From Phycisphaerae bacterium (lineage in GTDB: Bacteria > Chloroflexota > Anaerolineae > 4572-78 > J111), in assembly GCA_028285035.1 (NCBI GenBank), contig JANQQF010000130.1:35984-99983 (forward strand): a stretch of 64,000 nucleotides of DNA, given 5' to 3'. The notes under the pieces are model-generated. The model was not told where the DNA came from, searched no databases, and saw nothing but the letters and a program-made list of their open reading frames with translations. How positions within the stretch are numbered: position 1 is the stretch's first letter; every line of letters begins with the position of its first letter. Made by a program: the position numbers and the translations under genes. Shown here piece by piece: positions 36,603-45,403 of the stretch.

Positions 36603-37574
36603 ATGGAATATGGACTCAATCATGTTGCAAAAGATTGTGTAGAAGCCACCCCAATAGACGTATCCCAAATAGTTGTTAAAGAAGCTGTAGCTGCACCCTG
36701 GAATCGGGTCGGCCGCCTGCGACAATTACTTGAAACAAGACCAATTGTGCGTACCTTGGAAGCCCACAATGGCTTGACAGGATTGATTGTCGAGAATGCT
36801 AAGGCTATGCACGATAATGAGATTATCGAATTTGATGCCATTTGGTTAAGTAGTCTGACCGACTCGACGGCCAAAGGTAAGCCAGACATTGAGTACGTCG
36901 ACTTCACCTCGCGTATCAACACCTTACATGACATTTTAGATGTGACGACCAAACCTATCATTTTGGATGGTGATACCGGTGGACTCGTCGAGCACTTTGT
37001 GATGAGTGTTCGAACTTTGGAACGGCTAGGTATCTCGGCGATTATCATTGAAGACAAGGTTGGTCTAAAAAAGAATTCACTCTTTGGTACTGATGTAGAG
37101 CAAACTCAGGCTGACATTAAATCGTTTGCTCATAAAATAGCTAGTGGTAAACAAGCCCAACGAACCTCGGAATTTATGATTATTGCCCGGATCGAGTCAT
37201 TGATTCTAGGCAAAGGGGTGGATGACGCGCTAACTCGGGCCGAAGCCTATATTGACGCTGGCGCGGATGCTATTCTGATTCATTGTAAAGATGTCGATCC
37301 AACGCCTCTCTTCGAATTTTGTACCCGCTATCATCATCTGGAGACTACTCGCCCTTTGGTCGCTGTACCATCAATGTATAGCCATATTAGCGAGGACCAA
37401 TTGATGTTAGCTGGGATTCAAGTTGTTATCTATGCCAATCATTTGTTACGCAGTGCTTACCCTGCCATGATGAAAACAGCCGCGTCGATCCTGCAACATG
37501 GACGTGCCTTGGAAGTGGAAGAAGATTGTATGCCTATTTCTCAGATTTTAACCCTAATTCCTGGAGGCAAATAA
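36603..37574 (+). CDS. pepM: Phosphoenolpyruvate mutase
   Basis: 323 residues of the PEP mutase/isocitrate lyase superfamily. The defining PEP mutase motif EDK-x5-NS is intact: E150, D151, K152, N158, S159. DGDTGG (122-127) and the metal/substrate segment ARIESLILGKG also fit. The enzyme converts phosphoenolpyruvate to phosphonopyruvate, the gateway step of nearly all natural C-P bond formation. A gene for phosphonopyruvate decarboxylase follows 1 bp after its stop, which drives the unfavourable equilibrium forward. GAGAGGTG precedes the start. There is an N-terminal stretch of about 30 residues before the barrel. A decayed copy of the first quarter of this gene lies at 40075-40270. Confidence 0.95.
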   Translation: MEYGLNHVAKDCVEATPIDVSQIVVKEAVAAPWNRVGRLRQLLETRPIVRTLEAHNGLTGLIVENAKAMHDNEIIEFDAIWLSSLTDSTAKGKPDIEYVDFTSRINTLHDILDVTTKPIILDGDTGGLVEHFVMSVRTLERLGISAIIIEDKVGLKKNSLFGTDVEQTQADIKSFAHKIASGKQAQRTSEFMIIARIESLILGKGVDDALTRAEAYIDAGADAILIHCKDVDPTPLFEFCTRYHHLETTRPLVAVPSMYSHISEDQLMLAGIQVVIYANHLLRSAYPAMMKTAASILQHGRALEVEEDCMPISQILTLIPGGK

Positions 37575-37575
37575 G

Positions 37576-38721
37576 ATGATTTCCTGCCAGGCGATGTATG
37601 ACGCCTTAACTGGTCAAGGCATCTCATTCTTCACTGGTGTGCCTGATTCCCTACTCAAGGATTTTTGTGCCTACATTACCAAGAATGTACCGCGCCACGC
37701 TCATGTCATCACCGCAAATGAAGGTGGGGCGGTCGCGCTCGCAACGGGGCATTATTTGGCAACGGGCCAGCCTGGCCTGGTTTATATGCAAAACTCTGGA
37801 CAGGGCAATACCATTAACCCGCTCACGTCACTGGCCGATCCACAAGTGTATGGCATTCCGATGCTGCTCCTCATTGGCTGGCGGGGTCAACCCAGGGTGA
37901 AAGATGAGCCGCAGCACGTCAAACAGGGTGAAATTACGTTGGCGCTACTTGATACTTTGGACATTCCTTTTCAAATTTTGCCTGATACCGAATCTGAAAT
38001 GAAACAAGCTGTCACAACAGCGATTACTGCGGCCAAAACTGAACAGCGCCCTTATGCGTTAATTGTTCAAAAAAATACGTTTGCTAAATATGAGATGAAG
38101 GCTGACCAGCCCGTATCTTTGGAGATGAGCCGAGAAGATGCCGTCAAACTTGTGGCTGGTTTCCTAGCAAAAGATGATGTGATTGTCTCCACAACTGGGA
38201 AGACCTCGCGCGAACTATTCGAGTATCGTGTAGCAGAAAATGGCCAATTTGTTGGCCAAGATTTCCTAACAGTTGGCTCAATGGGCCACGCCTCACAAAT
38301 TGCTTTGGGCCTGGCGTTAGCTAAACCAGAACGGCAAGTCTACTGTTTTGATGGTGATGGAGCACTCATCATGCATATGGGGGGCTTGGCGATTATTGGG
38401 GCGCAACAGCCACAAAACTTCAAGCATATCGTCTTTAACAATGGCGCCCACGACTCAGTCGGAGGGCAACCTACCGCTGCTTATGAAATGGATATTCCGG
38501 CGATAGCTAGAGCGTGTGGTTACACATTTACGGCCTGTGTTGAAACCGTTCAGGACCTCAAGTCACAACTTCAACACCTACAAATGACTTCAGGCCCAGC
38601 CTTGCTGGAAATTCGAGTGCGAAAAGGAGCACGGTCTGATTTGGGGCGGCCAACCACGACACCACAGGAAAATAAAGTGAATTTCATGCGACATCTTCCG
38701 CCGTCGCAGAACCCCAGCTAG
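37576..38721 (+). CDS. ppd: Phosphonopyruvate decarboxylase
   Basis: 381 residues, thiamine-diphosphate dependent. The N-terminal pyrimidine-binding half has FFTGVPDSLL and ITANEGGAVALATGHYL, with the conserved catalytic Glu. The C-terminal half has GSMGHASQIALGLAL and the ThDP motif CFDGDGALIMHMGG ending in FNNGAHDSVGGQPT. The product is phosphonoacetaldehyde. Length and the PDSLLKDFCAYI start match the Ppd family. It follows pepM by 1 bp. The next expected enzyme, a phosphonoacetaldehyde aminotransferase or reductase, is not in this operon; a minus-strand glycosyltransferase gene follows instead. An ATG with GGAGG at about 8 bp supports this start. Confidence 0.94.
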   Translation: MISCQAMYDALTGQGISFFTGVPDSLLKDFCAYITKNVPRHAHVITANEGGAVALATGHYLATGQPGLVYMQNSGQGNTINPLTSLADPQVYGIPMLLLIGWRGQPRVKDEPQHVKQGEITLALLDTLDIPFQILPDTESEMKQAVTTAITAAKTEQRPYALIVQKNTFAKYEMKADQPVSLEMSREDAVKLVAGFLAKDDVIVSTTGKTSRELFEYRVAENGQFVGQDFLTVGSMGHASQIALGLALAKPERQVYCFDGDGALIMHMGGLAIIGAQQPQNFKHIVFNNGAHDSVGGQPTAAYEMDIPAIARACGYTFTACVETVQDLKSQLQHLQMTSGPALLEIRVRKGARSDLGRPTTTPQENKVNFMRHLPPSQNPS

Positions 38722-38754
38722 AGGTATTCACTATGGTTTAGGTCATCCGCAAGT

Positions 38755-38774
38755 ATTAAGGGCGAGATACTTAA
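38755..38774. repeat. Direct repeat flanking the inserted GT2 gene, left copy
   Basis: The 20-bp sequence starting ATTAAGGGCGAG and ending ATACTTAA matches 39665-39684 at 17 of 20 positions. The two copies bracket the minus-strand GT2 gene. AAGTAT just before it and ATACTT inside it can also form a 6-bp stem. Confidence 0.5.
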
Positions 38775-38777
38775 GGG

Positions 38778-39575
38778 TCACAATTGATCGATCCCTTTGA
38801 CACAGCGCCAGGGACGGTCAAATGAATAGGCCATGGCCTTGTTATAGGCAAATTGCTCCTGCGTATTTCCGCGTGGAGTTTGGTGATGCTCATTCCCTAA
38901 ATGGAAGACATAGCCATTTATACCAGTGTCACCAATTTTGACCCCACTGCGATAGAGACGATGCCTTAGATCGTTATCCTCACAGCCCCAGCCTTCAAAG
39001 GCAAGATCAAAACCATTAATTCGTAAAAAAGCTTTTTTTGAAACAGAAAAGTTTGAACCTTTTAGCCTGGGATAAAGCAGGTGCTTACGGGCAATATAAT
39101 ATTTGCTTTCCAGGCTTTTCAACCCCACTTTGAAGCGCAAATAATTGTTGTAGACTTTTTCATAATGTCCGGAAAGAATCTTATCGTCTGTAAAATATGG
39201 ATGCTTTTCCTGCTCAATGGTGATGTATTGTCCCACGACTAGATCGCAAACCTTGGCTTTTTTACAGTGGCTCTCAAGAAAGCGGTGGGGAACAACACAA
39301 TCATCATCCGTAAACACTAAATACTCTGAGCGGGCTTGTTTTGCCCCTCGGTTGAGGGCTAGGGTTTTTCGAAATCCTTTATCTTCCTGCTCAATAAATA
39401 TGATTGGAAATTTTAGGCTAGCTTGTAAATTCTTGACCATCTCTTTCGAGCCATCTGAACTCCCATCGCTAGTCACAATGACCTCAAAATCAAGGAAGGT
39501 TTGTCGATTGTAGGCCAACAGAGCTTTCCGCAGGAAAGCTTTACGATTGTATGTTGCGATAATGACGGAAATCAT
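38778..39575 (-). CDS. GT2 family glycosyltransferase
   Basis: 265 residues. The GT-A N-terminal domain is clear (MISVIIATYNRKAFL, VIVTSDGSSDGS, and the metal site FTDDDCVV), followed by a galactosyltransferase-type C-terminal segment (GSNFSVSKKAFLRINGFDLAFEGWGCEDNDL). There are no membrane segments. Proteins like this add single sugars to polysaccharide or lipid-linked repeat units. It is the only minus-strand gene between 34688 and 50324 and is bracketed by imperfect 20-bp repeats, which suggests it was inserted into the operon region. No promoter of the shared type serves it. Confidence 0.87.
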   Translation of the reverse strand: MISVIIATYNRKAFLRKALLAYNRQTFLDFEVIVTSDGSSDGSKEMVKNLQASLKFPIIFIEQEDKGFRKTLALNRGAKQARSEYLVFTDDDCVVPHRFLESHCKKAKVCDLVVGQYITIEQEKHPYFTDDKILSGHYEKVYNNYLRFKVGLKSLESKYYIARKHLLYPRLKGSNFSVSKKAFLRINGFDLAFEGWGCEDNDLRHRLYRSGVKIGDTGINGYVFHLGNEHHQTPRGNTQEQFAYNKAMAYSFDRPWRCVKGIDQL

Positions 39576-39599
39576 TTACGATTTACTTAATATATTGAA

Positions 39600-39660
39600 G
39601 TTGCTTTTCACTCACCTTGTTATTTAGGTGCGTCGTATTTTGTGGTGTAAGTGAAGCAAC
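39600..39660. repeat. Long imperfect inverted repeat
   Basis: GTTGCTT (39600-39606) pairs with AAGCAAC (39654-39660); inside, CACT pairs with AGTG and CACC with GGTG across small bulges. No T-run follows. It may be a remnant of a mobile or repetitive element, or an mRNA end for the minus-strand GT2 promoter region. Confidence 0.45.
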
Positions 39661-39664
39661 AGTG

Positions 39665-39684
39665 ATTAGAGGCGAAATACTTAA
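39665..39684. repeat. Direct repeat flanking the inserted GT2 gene, right copy
   Basis: It starts ATTAGAGGCGAA and ends ATACTTAA, 17 of 20 identical with 38755-38774. See the left copy. Confidence 0.5.
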
Positions 39685-39910
39685 ACAGTTGGGCGTTGAA
39701 GTACTCGTTACTGTATAGCGATGTGCCCTACTGTACTAGCTTGAGTTTATGGACAATTCGAGTCCTTATTGTTATCATCTAGCTGAATCGTGCAAGTCTG
39801 ATATCATGGTAAGCTACACCACAATAAAAAGCTTATTTTGATACAACAATCTGTTTGCTCAATTAGGCTTGCTTAAGATGATAAAATAATGTTTGAAGCT
39901 CGTAGGATTC

Positions 39911-39980
39911 AGAATGATCTAACTTTAGGACAATAATGCTCAAATTTTATGACAAATAAACTTCTTGAATTTTGTAAAAT
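39911..39980 (+). promoter_or_regulatory. Promoter E with tandem 22-bp box
   Basis: The units at 39911-39932 and 39933-39954 end in AGGACA and ATGACA, with -10 TAAAAT at 39975-39980. The -35 (CAAATA) is weak and the spacer is 16 bp, the only site that departs from 17. It stands before the decayed pepM copy and the GT92-like gene. Confidence 0.75.
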
Positions 39981-40074
39981 AAACTTCGATTAATGCTTAA
40001 GCGTGTTGCAGTTTAGGCTAGAGAAAACACTGTGCCACCTCCGTAGAAGTATCTTCCGACAAATGGATAATCTG

Positions 40075-40270
40075 CCTTACTTGATTGTCAAAGAGGAGTT
40101 AGTCGCTCCCTGGAATCGAACTGGGTATTTGTGATAGCTTCTTGAAATAGTCCCATTGTGCGTACTTTGAAAGCCCACAATGGCTTGACGGGCTTGATTG
40201 TTGGGAATATCAAAGTGATGCGCAATGGTGAGGGCGCTGAATTTGATACTATTTGGTTAAGTAGCTTTAA
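40075..40270 (+). pseudogene. Decayed copy of the pepM 5' region
   Basis: Nucleotides and broken translation match the start of pepM (36603): IVKEELVAPWNRTG against IVVKEAVAAPWNRVG, then, in a shifted frame, the run encoding AHNGLTGLIV, and finally DNA for EFD.IWLSS. The copy has two adjacent in-frame stops (TGA TAG near 40131) and at least one frameshift, and ends about 20 bp before the next gene. Only roughly residues 22-85 of PEP mutase are represented. It stands behind promoter E, as a real pepM operon might. It indicates that a second pepM cassette existed or that pepM was duplicated during rearrangement. Confidence 0.85.
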
Positions 40271-40289
40271 ATGTCATAGGATGTAGATT

Positions 40290-41090
40290 ATGGATCATCG
40301 TCAATTTTTAGTCTTTGCTACCAATTTCAAAGCAGAGAACCCTTATCTTCGGGAGTGGTTGGAGTATCATCTTTTGGTTGGGGTTGATCATTTCTATCTT
40401 TACGACCAGGATGGCAGTGAGGAAGCGCAAGCTATTTTAGAGCCATATGAACGGGCTGGGGTGGTTACTCGTCATCCCTGGACCCATTTCAATGGTACCA
40501 AATATGATAGGCCAACCCGATTTTATCAAAAAAATAAGAACCATATGGCCTTTGCCCACTGTGCTAAAACGTATCGGCATCAGTTTGCTTGGGTGATGAA
40601 GATCGATGTGGATGAGTTTCTTTTTCCCTTGCAGGGAGAGGCTAGCCTGCTTCCTTATCTAAAATCAATTGACCGAACCCAGATAAAGGGGCTTCAACTA
40701 CCACGCTACAATTTTGGGGATAATGGACACCAAGCAAAGCCTAACGAATTGGTCATTACGGCTTACACCAAACGCGAGGACGTACCTTCGAATCATAAAG
40801 ATATGGCCAATAGTCGATTTTTAACGGACAATCGGTATTGCTATAGCGCCCATTGGTGGCGATATCAATGGTGGAAATTTGGGCGGATGATGAAATCAGA
40901 TCAAATTACTGGCCTGCGGGTTAATCATTATTACACCAAATCTTTTGAGGAGTATCAGGCTCGTCAAAATACAAGTCGAGGTCGAGATCAGGATTTTGCA
41001 ACCTTTTGTGAGAAAAGCAAAAGAGCTAATGAGGTTACAGATGAGGGTATGCTGACCTTTGCTCAACAAATGCAGATGAAGCTTCGCTAA
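40290..41090 (+). CDS. GT92-like glycosyltransferase
   Basis: 266 residues. The N-terminal NFKAENPYLREWLEYHLLVGVDHFYLYD and the central VMKIDVDEFLFPL are the hallmark blocks of family 92 and related glycosyltransferases, with DVDE as the metal-binding motif. No membrane helix or signal is seen. GT92 enzymes characterised in animals are galactosyltransferases; bacterial members occur in surface-polysaccharide loci and their sugars are unknown. The gene follows promoter E and the pepM remnant, and is followed within 13 bp by a GT4-type gene, so 40290-43322 form an operon. ATG 40290 has AGGATG a little upstream, a weak ribosome site. Confidence 0.85.
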   Translation: MDHRQFLVFATNFKAENPYLREWLEYHLLVGVDHFYLYDQDGSEEAQAILEPYERAGVVTRHPWTHFNGTKYDRPTRFYQKNKNHMAFAHCAKTYRHQFAWVMKIDVDEFLFPLQGEASLLPYLKSIDRTQIKGLQLPRYNFGDNGHQAKPNELVITAYTKREDVPSNHKDMANSRFLTDNRYCYSAHWWRYQWWKFGRMMKSDQITGLRVNHYYTKSFEEYQARQNTSRGRDQDFATFCEKSKRANEVTDEGMLTFAQQMQMKLR

Positions 41091-41103
41091 ATTCAGGTGC
41101 TAT

Positions 41104-42405
41104 ATGCCTCGTAGATTTTTCTATATTTCACCTACTTTTCCTCCTCACAACAAAATAGGTAGTAAGCGAGCTTTGAATGTAGCTCGATATTTACCAGATT
41201 TGGGCTGGATACCGCTTGTGTTTACCTTGCCATCTCCTCCGGGTGAATATAACGATTACCTACAAAATTGGCTTCCAAAAGAAACGATGTTATTCAGACA
41301 ATTTGCTGGATTTAGCCAACAGCTACATTTCTGGAAAAATGGGAGGTGTGCGACTGAACGCTCAAAGCCAAAATCAACGATATTGAAACCCTACAAGCCG
41401 AGCAATTTACCCCAGCTAACCCCTTTGGATCAATATATGTGGGATGTTCCACAGGCCTTTCAGTCGGCGGTCGCGCTTATCAGGACCCATAAAGTTGAGG
41501 CAATTTTGGTAAACGCCGACCCTTGGTCTGGGTGTCTGCTCGGGTATTGGTTGAGCCAGCGATTCAACCTACCACTTATCCTCGATTTCCGTGATCCCTG
41601 GTCAATTCATCCGGCGAAAAAAGTATTGCGTCCGTGGATTATTCAGAAATGGATTAAACATTTAGAATTCTGTTTTTTCAGACAGGCTTCAAAAATCATT
41701 CTGAATGGTGAAGCTTGTTTCCAGGCATATCAAAAAACCTATCATAGAAAGATTGATGAACAACGGTTCACATTTATCAGAAACGCCTTTGACCCTGTGA
41801 TTTGGTCTGCCTCTACGACTTGCTCACAACAAGCTATGTCATTGAATTGTTCAAAAATAAGGCTGGGGTATTTTGGAAGCTGGCGACAATTTGAAGACTT
41901 GTCGCTCATGTTACAAGCAATCGAGCAGGTTAAATTACAGGCCCCATATTATGAAATCCAATTCGATAGTTTTGACGATCACAAATGGGCTTACGACGTT
42001 AAAACAAAATTTCCTGATTTAGATTGGCTTCATTGGAAAACACAAGTTCCCTACCTCAAAATGATGAATATTGCGCAACAGACAGATGTTTTAGTTTTGA
42101 TTGAGGCCGAAAATCGGCAGTTGCAAATACCAGCTAAATTGTATGACTATCTGGCCGCAAAACGGCCCATTCTGGCAATGTCGGATAATCCAGAAATAAA
42201 GATGATTATTGAGGGAACACAATCAGGTATTGTTGTTCCATATGGAGATGTTGATGGCTTGAGTCGAGCTTTGGCGCAATTAATTAAAGGCCGAGAAAAC
42301 TTTAAGCCTGATGAAGATGAAAAAACAGGCTACACAGCTCAAATTCAGGCACAATCTTTTGTCAATGTGTTAAATGAAGCCACCCTCTCAAAAGGTAAGG
42401 TATGA
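41104..42405 (+). CDS. GT4-like glycosyltransferase
   Basis: 433 residues, GT-B type. The N-terminal half begins RFFYISPTFPPHNKIGSKRALNVARYL and includes LILDFRDPWS, a motif of family 4 enzymes from polysaccharide loci. The C-terminal half has LGYFGSWRQFEDL and the donor-site region IPAKLYDYLAAKRPILAMSDNPE. The usual E-x7-E is replaced by this KLYDYLAAKRP block, as in other surface-glycan members. It likely adds one sugar from a nucleotide sugar to a lipid-linked chain at the inner membrane. The ribosome site is AGGTG, and the stop overlaps the next start (ATGA). Confidence 0.83.
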   Translation: MPRRFFYISPTFPPHNKIGSKRALNVARYLPDLGWIPLVFTLPSPPGEYNDYLQNWLPKETMLFRQFAGFSQQLHFWKNGRCATERSKPKSTILKPYKPSNLPQLTPLDQYMWDVPQAFQSAVALIRTHKVEAILVNADPWSGCLLGYWLSQRFNLPLILDFRDPWSIHPAKKVLRPWIIQKWIKHLEFCFFRQASKIILNGEACFQAYQKTYHRKIDEQRFTFIRNAFDPVIWSASTTCSQQAMSLNCSKIRLGYFGSWRQFEDLSLMLQAIEQVKLQAPYYEIQFDSFDDHKWAYDVKTKFPDLDWLHWKTQVPYLKMMNIAQQTDVLVLIEAENRQLQIPAKLYDYLAAKRPILAMSDNPEIKMIIEGTQSGIVVPYGDVDGLSRALAQLIKGRENFKPDEDEKTGYTAQIQAQSFVNVLNEATLSKGKV

Positions 42406-43322
42406 ATCAACAATTGACAGCGGTTTTACCACTACGAGCCACAGGTCGCGGGGATGAACAAGATTTAGAGCGAGTCAAGATATTGATCGCCTCTTTGAAA
42501 CAATTTGCCGAGCCTGACCTCTTCTCAAAATTTATAATTATTTCGCCTAAAGCGGAGTTAGATTTCATTGAACGCACTTTACAACCGATGATGCCCTTTG
42601 AATTAGTGGTTGTTGATGAATGTGAGCTATTACCCCAGCTACGTAAATATCCCAAAATGGGTGGTTGGACCAAACAGCAATTGATTAAATTGGCTGCCTC
42701 GACCCTTGTTGAGACAGTATACTTTCTAACGTTTGATGCAGATGTCATCTGTACGAAACCATTAAGCCGTGAAATTTTGTTGCCTAAGGGATTAGGGCTG
42801 GTACACAAATCAAATAAGCAGGACCATCCACATTGGTGGCAAGCCTCCGCATCTTGTTTAAATGTTGACCCTAAATTAACTGAGCCAGGCATTGGCGTAA
42901 CACCTGTAATATTGTCTACCTCTGTTTGCCGACAGTTGATACATTTTTTGGGACAAAGACAGTCAGGGCAAGATTGGATTGATTTTTTATGGCGACCATT
43001 ACGTCCATTTCCTTTGGGCTGGCAACGGATGTTTCCTCATCATAAAGCTACATATCGCTGGAGTGAATATTCTCTCTATTTTTTGTTTTTAATAGAAAAC
43101 CAGCTATTTGATCAATATCATATTTGGGGCGGTACAAAATCACATCCTCAGACTTTGGTTTCATCTAATAGTGTTTGGTTTAAGGTCGATTTTAATCAGT
43201 GGGAGGCAAAGACTTGCTTTGCTAAGGATGATCCTGCCTTGTTTTGTATCATTCAAAGTAATAAACATTTGAATATCGATAATGTACGAAGCAAAATGCG
43301 ACCCTATCTCGATCTAGTCTGA
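42402..43322 (+). CDS. DUF6492-type putative glycosyltransferase
   Basis: 306 residues. The segment YFLTFDADVICTKPL carries a DAD metal site typical of GT-A enzymes; WTKQQLIKLAAS before it and GVTPVILSTSVC after it match the group often labelled DUF6492 in polysaccharide loci. No membrane helix is seen. It overlaps the GT4-like gene by 4 bp and ends the three-gene operon begun at 40290. The next promoter (D) starts 20 bp later. Its reaction is unproven; glycosyl transfer is inferred from the fold-like motif and company. Confidence 0.7.
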   Translation: MNQQLTAVLPLRATGRGDEQDLERVKILIASLKQFAEPDLFSKFIIISPKAELDFIERTLQPMMPFELVVVDECELLPQLRKYPKMGGWTKQQLIKLAASTLVETVYFLTFDADVICTKPLSREILLPKGLGLVHKSNKQDHPHWWQASASCLNVDPKLTEPGIGVTPVILSTSVCRQLIHFLGQRQSGQDWIDFLWRPLRPFPLGWQRMFPHHKATYRWSEYSLYFLFLIENQLFDQYHIWGGTKSHPQTLVSSNSVWFKVDFNQWEAKTCFAKDDPALFCIIQSNKHLNIDNVRSKMRPYLDLV

Positions 43323-43340
43323 CGTTTGTGCAATAGGCTT

Positions 43341-43411
43341 AATTTGCATAAATTTTATGACAAAGTTGACCTAATTTCATGACAGACACCCCATAAAAAA
43401 GTTGTTATACT
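43341..43411 (+). promoter_or_regulatory. Promoter D with tandem 22-bp box (ABC exporter 2 operon)
   Basis: The units at 43341-43362 and 43363-43384 both end in ATGACA. The -35 is CAGACA (43383-43388), the spacer 17 bp and the -10 TATACT (43406-43411). It is nearly the same as promoter C from the second unit to the -10. The leader to ATG 43568 is about 150 nt and holds an inverted TTAAGTG/CACTTAA pair. Confidence 0.85.
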
Positions 43412-43567
43412 TGCGTTAAGTGCTTGGCAGTTTATTTTTACAGAAATCTAGTGAATTAAACCGCCAAACCTTAAAGTGTCACAGTTTTCCACACTCTAGC
43501 TTTAACTTGCGACACACTTAACAATGTTATTTGAAATTCGATTGACCTTGACAGAGGTACCGTAAGT

Positions 43568-45382
43568 ATGACAAAGTTAACAAGCAGCCCTGAAGCAAAA
43601 CCCTCAAAACTATCAAACTTAATACCTGTTTTTCAATATATCTGGCAGGGATGGAAACCCTACCGATTCTTGGGCCTACTGATTGCCCTATGTATCTCCC
43701 TGGATAAATTGTTTTGGCTCTATTTTAGCTACGAGTTAAAAGATACCATCGATCATATTGGCAGCGCTGCAATGAGCCGATTTTTGATTATTCTTTTGTT
43801 TATTTTTCCTATCGTGACTACAGCGAGTATCTTTGGTGATCGCCTAATGGCCATCGTTCGCATCAAAATGGCAAATGATATTAGAATTGGGATGTTTCAG
43901 CATTTGCAAACACTATCCACGGAGTTCTTTAAACGGAGTCAGGCTGGGGATATCGTTAGTCGATTTACAGGGGATATGTTTACCATTGAACGAGTGATCT
44001 CTGATCGGGCCTTGAATGCGTCGATGTCCCTTCTTGCTGCGTTAGCCTATTTGGCAATGATGACCTACATCAATTGGTATCTGATGGTTTTGTCTATCTT
44101 GATCTTACTCCTGCTGTTGCCTTTAACTCGCTGGGTTGCCCCCCGTCTAATTACCGCTTGGTACAATGTCAGACAATCTGAAGCTCAAATTACAAATACA
44201 ATTCAGGAAAATGTTAGAGCCCAATCTGTTATCAAGGGGTTTGGTTTGCAGGATTACATGACTGAAACATTTAAAGATCGCTTGAATGGTTTTGCCAAGC
44301 GATATATTGAGGCCTTTTTTCTCGGCGCATTTACCAGTAAGACCGTCATTTTGATTGTAATGTATGTGGTCTTTATTATTGCTTATTGTGGAATTGTGTT
44401 AACCAACTTAGGTCTAACATCAGCAGGCTCAGTTGTTGCCTTTTTAGGCCTCCTCATTGTTTTTGCCAAAGAGTTAGTTTCTTTGAGCAATCAGATGGAA
44501 TATCTTTTCAAAATGGCGGGCACGCTACGCCGAATTGAGGGGCTTTTTGAAGAAAAGCCAAAGGTGGACGATGCAATGACAATTGGATCATTGTCTGATG
44601 TTCAACAAAGTATTTGTTTCGACCAAGTTTCTTTTAACTACACAAATCATACCAAGAAGGAACTGGATGGAGTCAATTTAACCATTCCTGTCGGACAATA
44701 TACCATTATTGTTGGTCCAAGCGGGGCGGGAAAAAGCACATTGTTAAATTTATTGTTACGATTTTATGATGTTAATCAAGGACAGATCAAACTCGATGGT
44801 CAAGATATTCGAAAAGTTTCACAACAATCTCTACGATCACAGATGGGCGTTGTCTTTCAGGATAGTTTCTTATTTGATACGACTGTTCGAGAAAATATTA
44901 CCTTGTTTGACCCCGCTGCAACCCAGGAGCAAGTGGAGGAAGCGGCCAAATTAGCCGAAATTCACGATTTTATTATGATGTTGCCTGAGGGATATGATAC
45001 ACAAGTGGGAGAAGCAGGTGGCCGTTTGTCTGGCGGACAACGGCAGCGTATCGCCATCGCGCGGGCCTTATTTCGTAAACCTGCGATTCTGTTGCTCGAT
45101 GAGGTGACCGCCTCCTTGGATACTGCGGCTGCCGCTTCAATCAATGCGACGATTAAGTCATTGGCCAAAACAGTTACAATTATCTCCGTGACCCACAACC
45201 TACGCCACGCGGCAATGGCAGATCAGATTGTGGTGCTGGACTCTGGTAAATTGGTTGAGTGTGGGCAACATCACAAATTACTGAAGCAGAAGGGAATCTA
45301 TTTTGGATTGTGGGTCAAGCAACGGGTCAAGGATCAGAAAGATTTGAGTGCCCCCCAATTACTATCAGCAGCAACGGTTTAA
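43568..45382 (+). CDS. ABC exporter half-transporter, paralogue 2
   Basis: 604 residues, the same length as the exporter at 34688 and alignable without shift: Walker A Lys389 and LSGGQ 487-491 fall on identical positions. Membrane helices occupy about 30-330. The first 400 residues differ from paralogue 1 at many positions. From about residue 455 to 585 the two are almost identical, also at DNA level, which looks like gene conversion. It leads the operon that includes Stealth, LicD, PhyH, GT4, NTP-transferase and PAP2-like genes. Homodimer or heterodimer with paralogue 1 is possible. The substrate is unknown. Confidence 0.94.
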   Translation: MTKLTSSPEAKPSKLSNLIPVFQYIWQGWKPYRFLGLLIALCISLDKLFWLYFSYELKDTIDHIGSAAMSRFLIILLFIFPIVTTASIFGDRLMAIVRIKMANDIRIGMFQHLQTLSTEFFKRSQAGDIVSRFTGDMFTIERVISDRALNASMSLLAALAYLAMMTYINWYLMVLSILILLLLLPLTRWVAPRLITAWYNVRQSEAQITNTIQENVRAQSVIKGFGLQDYMTETFKDRLNGFAKRYIEAFFLGAFTSKTVILIVMYVVFIIAYCGIVLTNLGLTSAGSVVAFLGLLIVFAKELVSLSNQMEYLFKMAGTLRRIEGLFEEKPKVDDAMTIGSLSDVQQSICFDQVSFNYTNHTKKELDGVNLTIPVGQYTIIVGPSGAGKSTLLNLLLRFYDVNQGQIKLDGQDIRKVSQQSLRSQMGVVFQDSFLFDTTVRENITLFDPAATQEQVEEAAKLAEIHDFIMMLPEGYDTQVGEAGGRLSGGQRQRIAIARALFRKPAILLLDEVTASLDTAAAASINATIKSLAKTVTIISVTHNLRHAAMADQIVVLDSGKLVECGQHHKLLKQKGIYFGLWVKQRVKDQKDLSAPQLLSAATV

Positions 45383-45403
45383 GGAGATTATAGGAAAATT
45401 GAG

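Larger units (their letters stand above)
39576..40289 (+). other. Intergenic region with hairpin, promoter E and a decayed pepM copy
   Basis: This 714-bp stretch contains, left to right: a long imperfect hairpin (39600-39660), a direct repeat copy, about 200 bp with no visible feature, promoter E (39911-39980), and a recognisable pseudogene of the pepM 5' end (40075-40270) that leads straight into the next gene. Confidence 0.65.

Noticed and set aside
36603..38721. pepM and ppd as methylisocitrate lyase and a general ThDP decarboxylase
   Set aside because: The EDK-x5-NS motif of PEP mutase is intact and the two genes are adjacent, as in known phosphonate pathways.
39576..40289. An insertion sequence in the 39.6-40.3 kb region
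   Set aside because: There are a hairpin, short direct repeats and a pepM relic, but no transposase fragment or matching terminal inverted repeats.
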